This document shows positions 1-8,517 of a stretch of DNA of 64,000 nt, piece after piece. This DNA is from Nitzschia putrida (Eukaryota > Bacillariophyta > Bacillariophyceae > Bacillariales > Bacillariaceae). Under the pieces are notes generated by a model. It saw only the letters and a program-made list of their open reading frames with translations, searched no databases and was not told the origin of the DNA. Made by a program: the position numbers and the translations under genes. Position 1 is the first letter of the stretch. Every line of letters begins with the position of its first letter. The stretch is taken from assembly GCA_016586335.1 (NCBI GenBank), contig BLYE01000036.1, positions 1-64,000 on the forward strand. The letters run 5' to 3'.

Positions 1-716
1 GCGTCTGAGTTGCGAATGATTTCCAAGTCCAGTTTTAAAGCCTGGCGTGCTTTCTTGTTGGAAGTGGGATGCGAGTTCATACGGCTTTCCGGGTTCTTGT
101 GATGCAATTGAATCAGGGCAGTTTTGTGTGCTTGCAATGGATACAGTCCCTGAACAACCGCAGAACGTTGAGTGGGAGTTCCACTTTCTCTTGGTCCTCG
201 GAGAGAATTTATTGGTGTAGGAGAGGTGCCTAGGAATGTTCCGTATCATACTTTAAAACCAAAGCCACGAATTCAAATTTTCGGCATCCAGCTCCGAATG
301 GTGTAACCGTCACAAGAACTTGAAAATCTCACTTTGGCAACCGAGGTCCGAAAAACATAGCTTTGAACGATACGAGCTCGAAGGCAAGTAGAAGGTCAGG
401 GATGCAATCCAAAGCAGAGAGAGCAAACTCCTTCGTCGGTGCCTCTTGCAGAGTCTGGGAATAGTTTTTCAAGTACACATTGCATGACCGACATTGACAA
501 AGTTGGATCCTGGACACGTGGTGAAGGACTACTGGTACCGAGACATCAGCCAGATAGATACCAAGCGCCCTAGATCGATTCAGGGCTATCTCCTTGATAA
601 CCAAACAATGTACTTGAACAACATAGATGGAAAATCGGGAACGCTTTAACTCCCAGTGCATGATGAGCTCGGCAATTATATAGCTCTATCCGAGTCACGG
701 ATTCAAACGTGGATCG
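1..716. other. Upstream flank, no supported gene
   Basis: I see no convincing coding sequence here. The longest minus-strand frame (329-661) has no recognisable motif and a composition unlike the neighbouring genes. A short stretch near 408-430 resembles the PKQRE-coding sequence of the next gene but is too short to call a decayed copy. Confidence 0.5.
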
Positions 717-833
717 ATGACACGTCACGTCATCATCCTCAAAAGATCTCGAGAAAGATTCTGTGGCAGAAAAAGCCGCTCAACTTCCGGTCCTTTACTT
801 GAACAAACTCATACTCCCTGTTTTAGCTCCAAA

Positions 834-1784
834 ATGCAACGAAGAAGCCAAGGGTATACACCGAAGCAGAGGGAGCACTCGGTGTCTGGTCATCCTCCTG
901 TAGTGACAGGCCATCGGTATCACATATACACTCAACGTGACGACCGCTACATCTACATAGGCAAAGATGAAGCCACCCGAGAGCCCATGTTTTTGGATTA
1001 TGGCCGTGTAGTCAAGCCTCACAAAGCACCGTCCAATGAAGGCACACGACGTCAAAGTTATAAGCCGAAACAGAGGGAGCCATCTTTAGCTGTTCATCCT
1101 CCAACTGTCTTGGTCGGCCAAAGTAACTATCGCTCCAACTATAGAGGCGAATATGCAAGCATTCGGGAGCCCAAATTTTCGGATTATGGCCGTCCAGTCA
1201 AGTCTCACAAATCACCTTCCATGGGATACTCACAAAGTGAAGGTTTCGCGCCGAAGCAGAGGGAGAACTCTTCAGCCGCTCAACCTCCAGTAGTGATGGG
1301 CCATAGGTATCACAAATACGCTCAGCACGATGATCGCTACAAATACATCGGGAAAGATGACATCACACGCGAGCCCTTGTTTTTGGATTATGGTCGTGTG
1401 GTCAATCCTAACGCTTCAGCGGCAGTGGGAGGCTCGCGAGTTCAGACTTCTTGGAACCAACAGCTTGAACCAAATTCTTCCTCTGACGATGAGGTAGCAG
1501 GACATGGTGCTAGCTATGCATGTGGAAACGTTCAGGAAGAGAGTGACGATGAGGCAGGACCGACATTGGTGTCTGGGTGGGAGTATGCCGAGGATAATGA
1601 TCGATACCAGTATGTTGGTAGGGATGAAGACACGGGAGAACCTGAATTTCTGGATTACGGCTGTGACCAAATTGATTCAGACAATGGGAATGGACAAGGA
1701 CAAGATAGCGACACGCAAGATTACCACACGTCTGGATATCGCACAGAATTTGGGAATCTTTTCTCGTTGTCATCGTTGTCATAA
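834..1784 (+). CDS. IGKDE-module repeat protein 1 (novel family)
   Basis: I do not recognise this family. From ATG 834 the ORF encodes 316 residues; an in-frame ATG at 717 would add 39. I prefer 834 because the protein then begins MQRRSQGYTPKQREHS, matching the start of the next gene (MGTKRQRRRRGYGSKQREHS). It contains four copies of a module running from 'PPVVTGHRYH' through 'DDRYIYIGKDE' to 'EPMFLDYG'. The second copy is degenerate (no RYxYIGKD core) and the fourth is the best conserved (GWEYAEDNDRYQYVGRDE...). The first three copies are each introduced by a PKQRE box. There is no signal peptide or membrane segment. Composition is polar and the C-terminus is rich in D, N and Q. It is first of a head-to-tail cluster. 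Expression is unproven and function unknown. Confidence 0.6.
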   Translation: MQRRSQGYTPKQREHSVSGHPPVVTGHRYHIYTQRDDRYIYIGKDEATREPMFLDYGRVVKPHKAPSNEGTRRQSYKPKQREPSLAVHPPTVLVGQSNYRSNYRGEYASIREPKFSDYGRPVKSHKSPSMGYSQSEGFAPKQRENSSAAQPPVVMGHRYHKYAQHDDRYKYIGKDDITREPLFLDYGRVVNPNASAAVGGSRVQTSWNQQLEPNSSSDDEVAGHGASYACGNVQEESDDEAGPTLVSGWEYAEDNDRYQYVGRDEDTGEPEFLDYGCDQIDSDNGNGQGQDSDTQDYHTSGYRTEFGNLFSLSSLS

Positions 1785-1832
1785 AAAAGTTTCAACCATA
1801 GGAACTCTGTGCAACTACAGCTAGTTGAAAAA

Positions 1833-2120
1833 ATGGGCACCAAGAGACAGCGCAGAAGGCGAGGATATGGGTCGAAACAGAGGGAACACTCTGCTTCAGC
1901 TCATCCTCCTGTTGTGACAGGCCATGAGCATCACATCTACGCTCAACGCGACGATCGTTATCAATACATAGGCAAAGACGAAGAAACAGGCGAGCCACTG
2001 TTCTTGGATCGGGGACGTGTTGTAAAGTCTGACAATGTACCCCAAGGGACCTCTAGAGGTCCAAACAAGGGGTTCAATATTGGATTCGAACCTTGGTCAG
2101 CTAAATGGTATGGCTCATGA
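1833..2120 (+). CDS. IGKDE-module protein 2 (short)
   Basis: A 95-residue ORF with a basic start (MGTKRQRRRRGYGSKQREHS), one PKQRE-like box and one full module (HPPVVTGHEHHIYAQRDDRYQY, then IGKDEETGEPLFLD). The usual DYG is DRG here. It ends GFEPWSAKWYGS. It starts only 48 bp after the previous stop, which is very close for independent eukaryotic genes. It could be the end of the preceding gene separated by an unrecognised intron or a frame break, or a recently truncated copy. Function unknown. Confidence 0.5.
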   Translation: MGTKRQRRRRGYGSKQREHSASAHPPVVTGHEHHIYAQRDDRYQYIGKDEETGEPLFLDRGRVVKSDNVPQGTSRGPNKGFNIGFEPWSAKWYGS

Positions 2121-2796
2121 AACTCTCAGTGTCGTAATAGTCACAGCTAGTGTTGGACGATTTGTCATCTTGCAAGTAACATCAAACGACATTCATAGAA
2201 CGTCTTGTACGGACTTCCCATTTTGTATTCCGAATACTAGCACAGAAGAGCAGCTAGCAATGATGAACTCCCGGTACTAGGGGAAACAGAATCACCTGGT
2301 AGCCGGGTTGCGATTCTTTTCAAAGATCCGTGGCATCAAGGGATCGCTCTAGTCGAGAATTCGTGATGTTAGTAGTAGTTCTGTTCTTTTCAATCCAGAA
2401 CAGGGTAGGTACACTTGACTAAGACCATGGCAACTCCGATGGTGACAGCTTTCTCTATCGCTATCACGATGCAACAGAAGGGTGTATATCTTGCTGCCGT
2501 TTGATTTTCGTCACGAAACAGGCGATGAAGACATGCATATTATCGAGTACGGTACCTAGTAGTCGGAATGGACAGCTCGCCCACCTCGTCACGAATGAAG
2601 ATTCCAACACAACACGAGAAATCGCGGCACGCACAACATGTACGCACAGGTCACGTATCGAATCTAACCCATGAAAAAGAACAAAAAGAACCTACTACTA
2701 GTAGTTGGACGGTATCGCTTGTTTGGATACAACTTCTCTCATAACTTTTTGTTTTCCAAACAACCACCACCAAACAACACTACTACTATTATCACC
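2121..2796. other. Intergenic, possible trace of a decayed module
   Basis: No intact gene. Around 2503-2560 one frame reads HETGDEDMHIIEYG, loosely resembling the module's DEETGEPEFLDYG. This may be a decayed copy or chance. The last ~40 bases before 2797 are a CAA/CCA-rich leader. Confidence 0.35.
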
Positions 2797-3507
2797 ATGT
2801 CTTCGGAAGGAAAATACGACGAGGATATCATCCGCTACGACGACGATGAGTACTTGCCAGTGATGCCTGTCAAACAGCACGCTGATACTCACCCTTCTTC
2901 CGCGGTGGACATTGATCTAACTCCTCTTTCCATCACTCACCTAGAACCCGAGGATGACGATGAAGATGCTCGAGGAGAGCCCAGTGTTGTGACTGGGTGG
3001 GAGTACTGGCGCTACGCTGAGACCAGCAGCCGCTACCAATACATTGGCAAGTTGGACGAGACAGGGGAACCTCAATTCTTGGACTATGGACCAGAGTACG
3101 ATGCCACCGAAGAGGATGAGGTTGCACCCTACCCAGAACCAACGATCGTCACAGGATGGGAGTTCTGGGAACACATCCAAAGTGGAAACACTCGCTACGA
3201 GTACATTGGCAAGGATGAAGAGACTGGTGAGCCAGAGTTCTTGGACTATGGATCCAACATCATCACTTACGCTAACAACAATAACAATGCCATGTTCAAC
3301 GTTGACCTACAAGGCGAGGAGCAAGACAATGAGAACGGAGACGATGATGATGATGATGATGACGACGATAACGATGATGGCAAGGGCGATGAGGACGACG
3401 ATGATGATGGAGACTACAATGACGATGGAAAGGATGATGACGACGATGGTGATGATCAAGATGATCAGGACGATGATGACGATGAGAATGACGATGAAGA
3501 AGATTAG
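2797..3507 (+). CDS. IGKDE-module protein 3 with polyaspartate tail
   Basis: The protein is 236 residues from ATG 2797, chosen because a C/A-rich leader ending atcaccATG precedes it and homology begins after it; an upstream in-frame ATG at 2671 gives an unconvincing extension. After an acidic N-terminus it has two modules: EPSVVTGWEYWRYAETSSRY followed by QYIGKLDETGEPQFLDYG, and EPTIVTGWEFWEHIQSGNTRY followed by EYIGKDEETGEPEFLDYG. The last ~65 residues are almost entirely D, N, G, E and K, encoded by an imperfect GAT/GAC repeat (3337-3506). No targeting signal is visible. Unknown function; the acidic tail could bind basic partners or calcium, which is only inference. Confidence 0.7.
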   Translation: MSSEGKYDEDIIRYDDDEYLPVMPVKQHADTHPSSAVDIDLTPLSITHLEPEDDDEDARGEPSVVTGWEYWRYAETSSRYQYIGKLDETGEPQFLDYGPEYDATEEDEVAPYPEPTIVTGWEFWEHIQSGNTRYEYIGKDEETGEPEFLDYGSNIITYANNNNNAMFNVDLQGEEQDNENGDDDDDDDDDDNDDGKGDEDDDDDGDYNDDGKDDDDDGDDQDDQDDDDDENDDEED

Positions 3508-4137
3508 ACTTGAGAATCTTCACCATGGACTTTTGTAACTTGGTCCCACCGTCTCCACGAGAGCTAAAACAACCTATATACAAACAATAATGAACATCAT
3601 GATGTGCTCATGATGATGACAAAGAAACATTGGCCATCACTCTCGAAGCCTTTCTTCTTTCATACCTCCAAGCAAACAATGATGAAACATCCACTAAGGG
3701 ACAATGTGCTGTGATACTGTGAGTTTCTTCCCCAACAACAACGAATAATATAACCATGTAATAAGATGCCAACAGGATGGAAACTCTGTAGTATTGCTTC
3801 TTCCTGAAGGTAGGGCCATTCTTGCTAGGGACTGTCGGGTCATTCAGCAATGTAGGGACGCACGGAAACAGTGTCATAATATCTTTGTGGAAGCTTTGGA
3901 GGTTCCCACGGTTCTGGTTGCAACTTGGTAACCGTGGTATCTTTTCTACGTTGGTGTTGACTCCTGCAGGAGTAGGTAGCTCTGGTGGTGGGATTGAACG
4001 TCTTCTTGGAAACGTCGCTGCTGCTGCTGCTGCTGAATGAATTCCCATCTCATAATTCTTTCCCGGCAACAATACAAACAGCAAGCCCAGAAAACAACAG
4101 CCAGTGATCTAACAAAAGGCAAGCAAGCAGAACCATT
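3508..4137. other. Intergenic between module genes 3 and 4
   Basis: No gene supported. It holds a 17-bp sequence (3936-3952) repeated upstream of the next module gene, and a short CTG-rich tract near 4014-4035. The minus-strand frame 3608-4084 lacks any recognisable domain. Confidence 0.45.
3936..3952 (+). promoter_or_regulatory. Shared 17-bp upstream element, copy 1
   Basis: The sequence ggtatcttttctacgtt is found here and again at 4604-4620. The two copies end 185 and 175 bp before the ATGs of module genes 4 and 5. An exact 17-mer repeat in 64 kb is unlikely by chance, so it is a shared promoter element or a relic of the duplication. Confidence 0.4.
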
Positions 4138-4473
4138 ATGAACGAGGACCCAAATCCATCATGCCACAAGAACAACAAGAAACGTGGTAGAGGAAGGGGT
4201 CGTCGTCGCGGCCAAAGGAGCAGTAACCAAGGAAGTAACAATTCCCCTCCTCATTCGACGATTGTCCCACAGGAAGGATTTAGTGGGTATTTTGAACCCA
4301 TTCGGCCTCAACCACAGAATGATCACTACGAGCACAACAAACCCAGAGTGGTACAAGGTTGGCAGTACATGAGGTATGCTCAGACCGGGGATCGCTATTC
4401 CTACATTGGCAAGGATGAAGAGACAGGAGAGCCTGAATTTGTGGATCATGGTCCCAAGACGACTCACTGGTAA
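4138..4473 (+). CDS. IGKDE-module protein 4 with RG-rich N-terminus
   Basis: A 111-residue protein. Residues about 13-24 form an Arg/Gly box (RGRGRGRRRGQR) of the kind often seen in RNA-binding proteins. A single module follows: KPRVVQGWQYMRYAQTGDRY, then SYIGKDEETGEPEFVDHG, with V and H in place of the usual L and Y. The protein stops soon after the module (PKTTHW). The codons for GKDEETGEPE are nearly identical to those in module gene 3, suggesting recent duplication or gene conversion. RNA binding is an inference from the RG box alone. Confidence 0.65.
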   Translation: MNEDPNPSCHKNNKKRGRGRGRRRGQRSSNQGSNNSPPHSTIVPQEGFSGYFEPIRPQPQNDHYEHNKPRVVQGWQYMRYAQTGDRYSYIGKDEETGEPEFVDHGPKTTHW

Positions 4474-4795
4474 GAGACACAAGTACGTAGTATCTGGGTA
4501 GCGAGCAGCGTTGCCTCCTCATTGTTGGAACCAACTGCCAGTGGATTCACAATTCACACTGTTTTGAGTGTAATCATTTTAGTCAAAAGTACTATGTAGA
4601 CTTTGGTATCTTTTCTACGTTACCCTAATTCTGAATCCCGCATATAGCTGGTGGGAATGAGATTGAGAATCGTCGCCTCCCAACAGCAACAGCGTTCTCG
4701 TACCACCTACCACCAACAAAAAAAAGATACAACTGTTCATCATCATCATCCTCATCTTGCTACCGTAGCTTGTTCAATCAACTCCAACAACCACC
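4474..4795. other. Intergenic between module genes 4 and 5
   Basis: No gene seen. It contains the second copy of the 17-bp upstream element (4604-4620) and, just before 4796, a CAA/CCA-rich leader. Confidence 0.5.
4604..4620 (+). promoter_or_regulatory. Shared 17-bp upstream element, copy 2
   Basis: Exact second copy of ggtatcttttctacgtt, 175 bp before the ATG at 4796. The flanks of the two copies are weakly similar downstream. Confidence 0.4.
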
Positions 4796-5209
4796 ATGAA
4801 CAACCAACGTCAAGTATCCAACAGGAAGAGTGGAAGAGGAGGGAATCGTGGTGGTAGAAGAAGGAACAACAACAATAACAATAACAACCAACACAACAAC
4901 CAGTACAACAACCAGTACAACAATGGCTACAACAACGATTACAACAACAATTACAACGACTACCAAAACGCTTCTCCTTCCTATTCGTCAACAGCACAAC
5001 AGGCTCCAGTCTATATGAGCGGCTATTATGACGTCGAGCCTGTACACAACTACGAATATCCACCTGAACCAACGGTAGTGAGTGGTTGGGAACATTGGCA
5101 GTATGCTCGGGGCAGTGGTGGCGATCGCTATCAATACATTGGGAAAGACGAAGACACGGGAGAACCAGAATTTTTGGATTATGGACCACAGTCGGCTCGC
5201 GGGTGGTAG
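4796..5209 (+). CDS. IGKDE-module protein 5 with polyasparagine region
   Basis: A 137-residue protein. An RGGNRGGRRR box (about residues 13-23) is followed by roughly 40 residues of asparagine broken by tyrosine and glutamine (NNQYNNQYNNGYNNDYNNNY), encoded by an AAC-rich repeat. One module closes the protein: EPTVVSGWEHWQYARGSGGDRY, then QYIGKDEDTGEPEFLDYG, ending PQSARGW. As in module gene 4, the module is C-terminal and the last residue is Trp. The N/Y/Q region looks prion-like or condensate-prone by composition. Function unknown. The ATG context (ccaccATG) is good. Confidence 0.65.
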   Translation: MNNQRQVSNRKSGRGGNRGGRRRNNNNNNNNQHNNQYNNQYNNGYNNDYNNNYNDYQNASPSYSSTAQQAPVYMSGYYDVEPVHNYEYPPEPTVVSGWEHWQYARGSGGDRYQYIGKDEDTGEPEFLDYGPQSARGW

Positions 5210-5716
5210 GTACGAGTACAGGGTACCGTACGATACTCGTATACTTTCCAAAAGTCTCTTTGCATGCCTCTAGTAGTATGGCATACAACAGAGATTGTAT
5301 GATTCCTTGCATGTTCTACCAACAACCACATCATTGCATCCTTCATTACGATGATGTTTGATGGTTGATGGTTCCTTTCTTGATGTAATCAACTTAGTCA
5401 AATCTGTTTTTGAGTCATTGTAGTCTAATATTTCAAACGGGCCGTGTATCCTCTGTTCTGAGTGAGCCCGTCCGGCTAGGACAGGCACAGTAGGAGTGCA
5501 TTCGTTGAAAAAAGAGTCTTGTCTCCAAAAGTATTGGACAGTTGTCTCTTTTGGTACTACTTGGTACTGTACTTGCTTGTACTTGTACTGTACTGTAGTA
5601 GTGTGAGTGTTGTTCCTCCCTACGTCAGACAGCATTGGTAGTTTGATTATTCCATCTCGATTGTTTGCTGGAACTGGAACGACCATTCCATTCCAACAAC
5701 ATTATTTGATTGTACC
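5210..5716. other. Intergenic, GTAC/TAGT-rich
   Basis: No gene seen. 5551-5610 is a run of overlapping GGTACT, GTACTT and TACTGTA words of a type that recurs in other spacers of this window. Confidence 0.5.
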
Positions 5717-8188
5717 ATGCAGGATGTGACTATGCCTCCTCGCTTCATCTTTGATCCTCCTCCCGAGAGACCTGGAGCTTTCTCTACCAAAGAAACTAGT
5801 TCTGGGAGTCGATCTCGACGAAGTCGCCGCTCTCGACATCCTTCCCATTGGAATGAAGTCGAACTACGAGTACAACTCTGGGATTCCTATCGTTTGGCGC
5901 GGATTATTCTAGGGACGCCTATTCGGAGTTTTGCTCTTTCGTCCAAGACGATCTTGCATTCCATTCGACAAGTTGCCGAAATGAAGTTGGAATTGATTCG
6001 TCTCGAAAAGGAATTGCAAATGACCAAGGTTTTGTTGCAAGCTTCCACGGATCCAGAGATGGGTGGTGGTGGTTTTGGTGGAAATGCTCCGATTGGAGAT
6101 TCCTTTGAATCTACTCTCAGTGGTCAATCTCCTCTCTTTCCAGGATCCACCACATCTATGCAAATTGCGGACATCTTGATTAATACTACGGCAAGGAGAA
6201 GTCCAGTAACAACCCCTGTCGAGGACCATCAACAAGGGGAACCCAATGAATTCCCCAACAACAACAACAACAACAACAACAATATTAATACCATGACAAC
6301 AGAGGAGAGAATCCAAGTGATTCAAGAAAAATACCATGATTTGCAAATTACCCATGAAAAAATGATTCTAGAATTTCAAGCCAAACTTTCCATGATTCAT
6401 TCTCAACTACAAGCTTCCTTGATGATGCAGAATGCAGCTATGGAAGGAGGGACAAGCTCAGAGATGCAAGGAAAAACGATTGCATTGCCTTTGGTGAATC
6501 TTCCCAAAGAACTTGTGCCTTCCAATGGTTCCAACGACGACGACAACAACAACAAGGGGAATGCTTCCAAGTCTCCTCTTGCCAATGGAACCAAAAGTGG
6601 ACCGCAGGATGACACGGATCAGGTGGAGGTGTCAACATCCAAGCAGCTTCCGAATGGATCGTCCTCTACCCATGCGCAGCACCAAGCCAACGTTATTTCT
6701 CCAGAAAAAGGCTCGACAACTGCGTCAAAGGCAGCATTGACTTTACAACCAGAGTCAGCTCCTTCATCCTCTAGAACACTCCCAGGCATGAATGGTGGTG
6801 CTACAACGAATGGCTCACAGCTCAGTCCAGAGCTAGCAGGAGAGGCCCATCTCCAGGCCATGGGGATTGATATGGCTCGTCTCAATTCACTTTCCAAAAT
6901 GTCCATTGCTTCGCAGGATTCGGAGCATGCAAACTCTCATTGGAATTCTGCAGCGTCCATGTCCAGCATCGACCTTCTCCATGTACCCACCGCTAGTAGT
7001 ACAGAACCACCAACGGAACGACAACAGCTTCAGCAACTGGTTCAGCAACTCATGCAACAAGTGGACATGTCGTCGGCTGAAACAAAGGAAAAATTTCAAT
7101 CTTTGGAGGAACACTTACAACAGGCTTGGAATTCATCTCTTGGTAGTGGTGGAGTACTGAATCTTACCATGGATTCGGGAGCATCGGCGGCGGACTCGAT
7201 TCCTGTGGAGCAGTTTGAAAAGCGCATGAAAACGGCACAAACCTTGCATTCCCTTGAAATGGAAACACTCAGTATTCGGAGCCAACAACAAGTGAGCGAC
7301 ATGTCGGGTCAATTGGAGGCCTACCAACATCAGGTGGAACGACAACACTCCGAGTTGCACCATTGGCGTCAAAAGTACAGCGATATTGAAGAAATGTCGG
7401 TGGCACCCTCCGAGGCGACAGAAGTCTTGCTAGAATTAGAAGCTCTGGCTCCGGATGCATCAGATGAAGTCAAAAAGACTGTCTATGATAGGGTCTGCAA
7501 ATTGCTTCGACGCCTAACCCAGTTGCAAGCTCGCCAAGAGACAGAGAGGCTCGAAATGCAAAAAACCGCCAAAGCAGCCGCCGCCCGCGAGTCCGAGACA
7601 ACCAAAGAGCTGGATCACTTGCGTCTCCAAAAGAAACTGTTGAAACACGATACCAAGATTTCCAAAGAGGATTGGCAGAACCAATTGGGTCAACAACGCA
7701 AGAGATACAACAACGCCATGGCGGCCCTGTTTGCTAGAGAAGAGGATAGACTGTTGGAGATGGAACGTTTGGAAGTGGAATTGACAGAGTTGGCTTTTCT
7801 TGCGGTTGAAATTGAAGATTTGGAGATGGAATTCAATGAAAACGAGGAGGCCCAGGAAAGTGTGTTGACGCAATCTCGTCAGTCGCTTCGCACTTTGACC
7901 CCTCAATTGGAACACCTTCAGTCCCAAGTGAAGGAAACTGCCCAAACCATGAGGGACCGAGTTGCTCATATGGGGGAGCAGGTGAAAGAGTGGGAGTCCA
8001 AAGAACCGGGGTCTTTGACACCACGACTCGAGTACCTTGCTCGATTGGGGTCCACAGAAGAACAGTTAGCCAGACGTGAAAAAGAACTACGGGAAGCCCA
8101 ATCTGACTTGGCTGCCAGTCAACAGAGAGTCCAAGAGTTGGAGGCAACAATACGGAGACTACAGGGTTCAAAAAATACACATCATTAA
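5717..8188 (+). CDS. Large coiled-coil protein, unknown function
   Basis: Single-exon ORF of 823 residues starting MQDVTMPPRF; a second ATG six codons in is possible. The N-terminus has an SR-like basic patch (SGSRSRRSRRSR, about 29-41). A first heptad-rich helix lies around residues 85-110, an asparagine run near 180-189, then a long S/T/Q-rich disordered stretch. From about residue 430 to the end the sequence is dominated by E, K, Q, L and R in heptad-like spacing with few prolines (LEHLQSQVKETAQTM), predicting an extended coiled coil. No enzyme motif, signal peptide or membrane helix. It is probably a structural or tethering protein (centrosomal, golgin-like or vesicle scaffold). The specific role is not determinable. 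Confidence 0.75.
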   Translation: MQDVTMPPRFIFDPPPERPGAFSTKETSSGSRSRRSRRSRHPSHWNEVELRVQLWDSYRLARIILGTPIRSFALSSKTILHSIRQVAEMKLELIRLEKELQMTKVLLQASTDPEMGGGGFGGNAPIGDSFESTLSGQSPLFPGSTTSMQIADILINTTARRSPVTTPVEDHQQGEPNEFPNNNNNNNNNINTMTTEERIQVIQEKYHDLQITHEKMILEFQAKLSMIHSQLQASLMMQNAAMEGGTSSEMQGKTIALPLVNLPKELVPSNGSNDDDNNNKGNASKSPLANGTKSGPQDDTDQVEVSTSKQLPNGSSSTHAQHQANVISPEKGSTTASKAALTLQPESAPSSSRTLPGMNGGATTNGSQLSPELAGEAHLQAMGIDMARLNSLSKMSIASQDSEHANSHWNSAASMSSIDLLHVPTASSTEPPTERQQLQQLVQQLMQQVDMSSAETKEKFQSLEEHLQQAWNSSLGSGGVLNLTMDSGASAADSIPVEQFEKRMKTAQTLHSLEMETLSIRSQQQVSDMSGQLEAYQHQVERQHSELHHWRQKYSDIEEMSVAPSEATEVLLELEALAPDASDEVKKTVYDRVCKLLRRLTQLQARQETERLEMQKTAKAAAARESETTKELDHLRLQKKLLKHDTKISKEDWQNQLGQQRKRYNNAMAALFAREEDRLLEMERLEVELTELAFLAVEIEDLEMEFNENEEAQESVLTQSRQSLRTLTPQLEHLQSQVKETAQTMRDRVAHMGEQVKEWESKEPGSLTPRLEYLARLGSTEEQLARREKELREAQSDLAASQQRVQELEATIRRLQGSKNTHH

Positions 8189-8517
8189 ATTTATTTTAAT
8201 AGGTGGGGATTTTGTCCCCGCCTGAATTCTGGTGATTTCCTCGTACGTGTCTTCTATGCACAAATGAGGCCCGTATTATACAATCAACTCGGTTCTTTTA
8301 AACATTATTTACAAACACCAAGGATTGTACAAAATGACTTCAAGGTGACACTGTTCACGCTTGAGGAGAGCTACTCTTGCACTGTTGTGATCGGGAACAA
8401 AATTTTCATAGCTGACGTTGTCACGCTCATTCTCTCTATGTCGTTTCTATCATGACCTGTTGCTGCAAAACTGTCTCTGGGAAGAAGAAAAAAACCCTCA
8501 AGGTTTTATCTTCCTCA
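8189..8517. other. Convergent spacer with 3' stem-loop
   Basis: Spacer between two convergent genes. Apart from the stem-loop at 8201-8223 I see nothing identifiable. Confidence 0.5.
8201..8223 (+). other. 3' UTR stem-loop
   Basis: aggtgggga / tttttg-type loop / tccccgcct forms a 9-bp stem with one G-T pair and a 5-base loop, starting 12 bases after the stop of the coiled-coil gene, in otherwise AT-rich sequence. It could act in 3' end formation or mRNA stability. Confidence 0.4.

Noticed and set aside
408..430. PKQRE-like coding trace upstream of module gene 1
   Set aside because: Only about 20 bp of resemblance and no module core follows it.
329..661. 110-codon minus-strand ORF
   Set aside because: No domain, signal or compositional support; length is within chance expectation.
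3608..4084. 158-codon minus-strand ORF between module genes
   Set aside because: Contains a low-complexity alanine run from a CTG tract and no recognisable domain.
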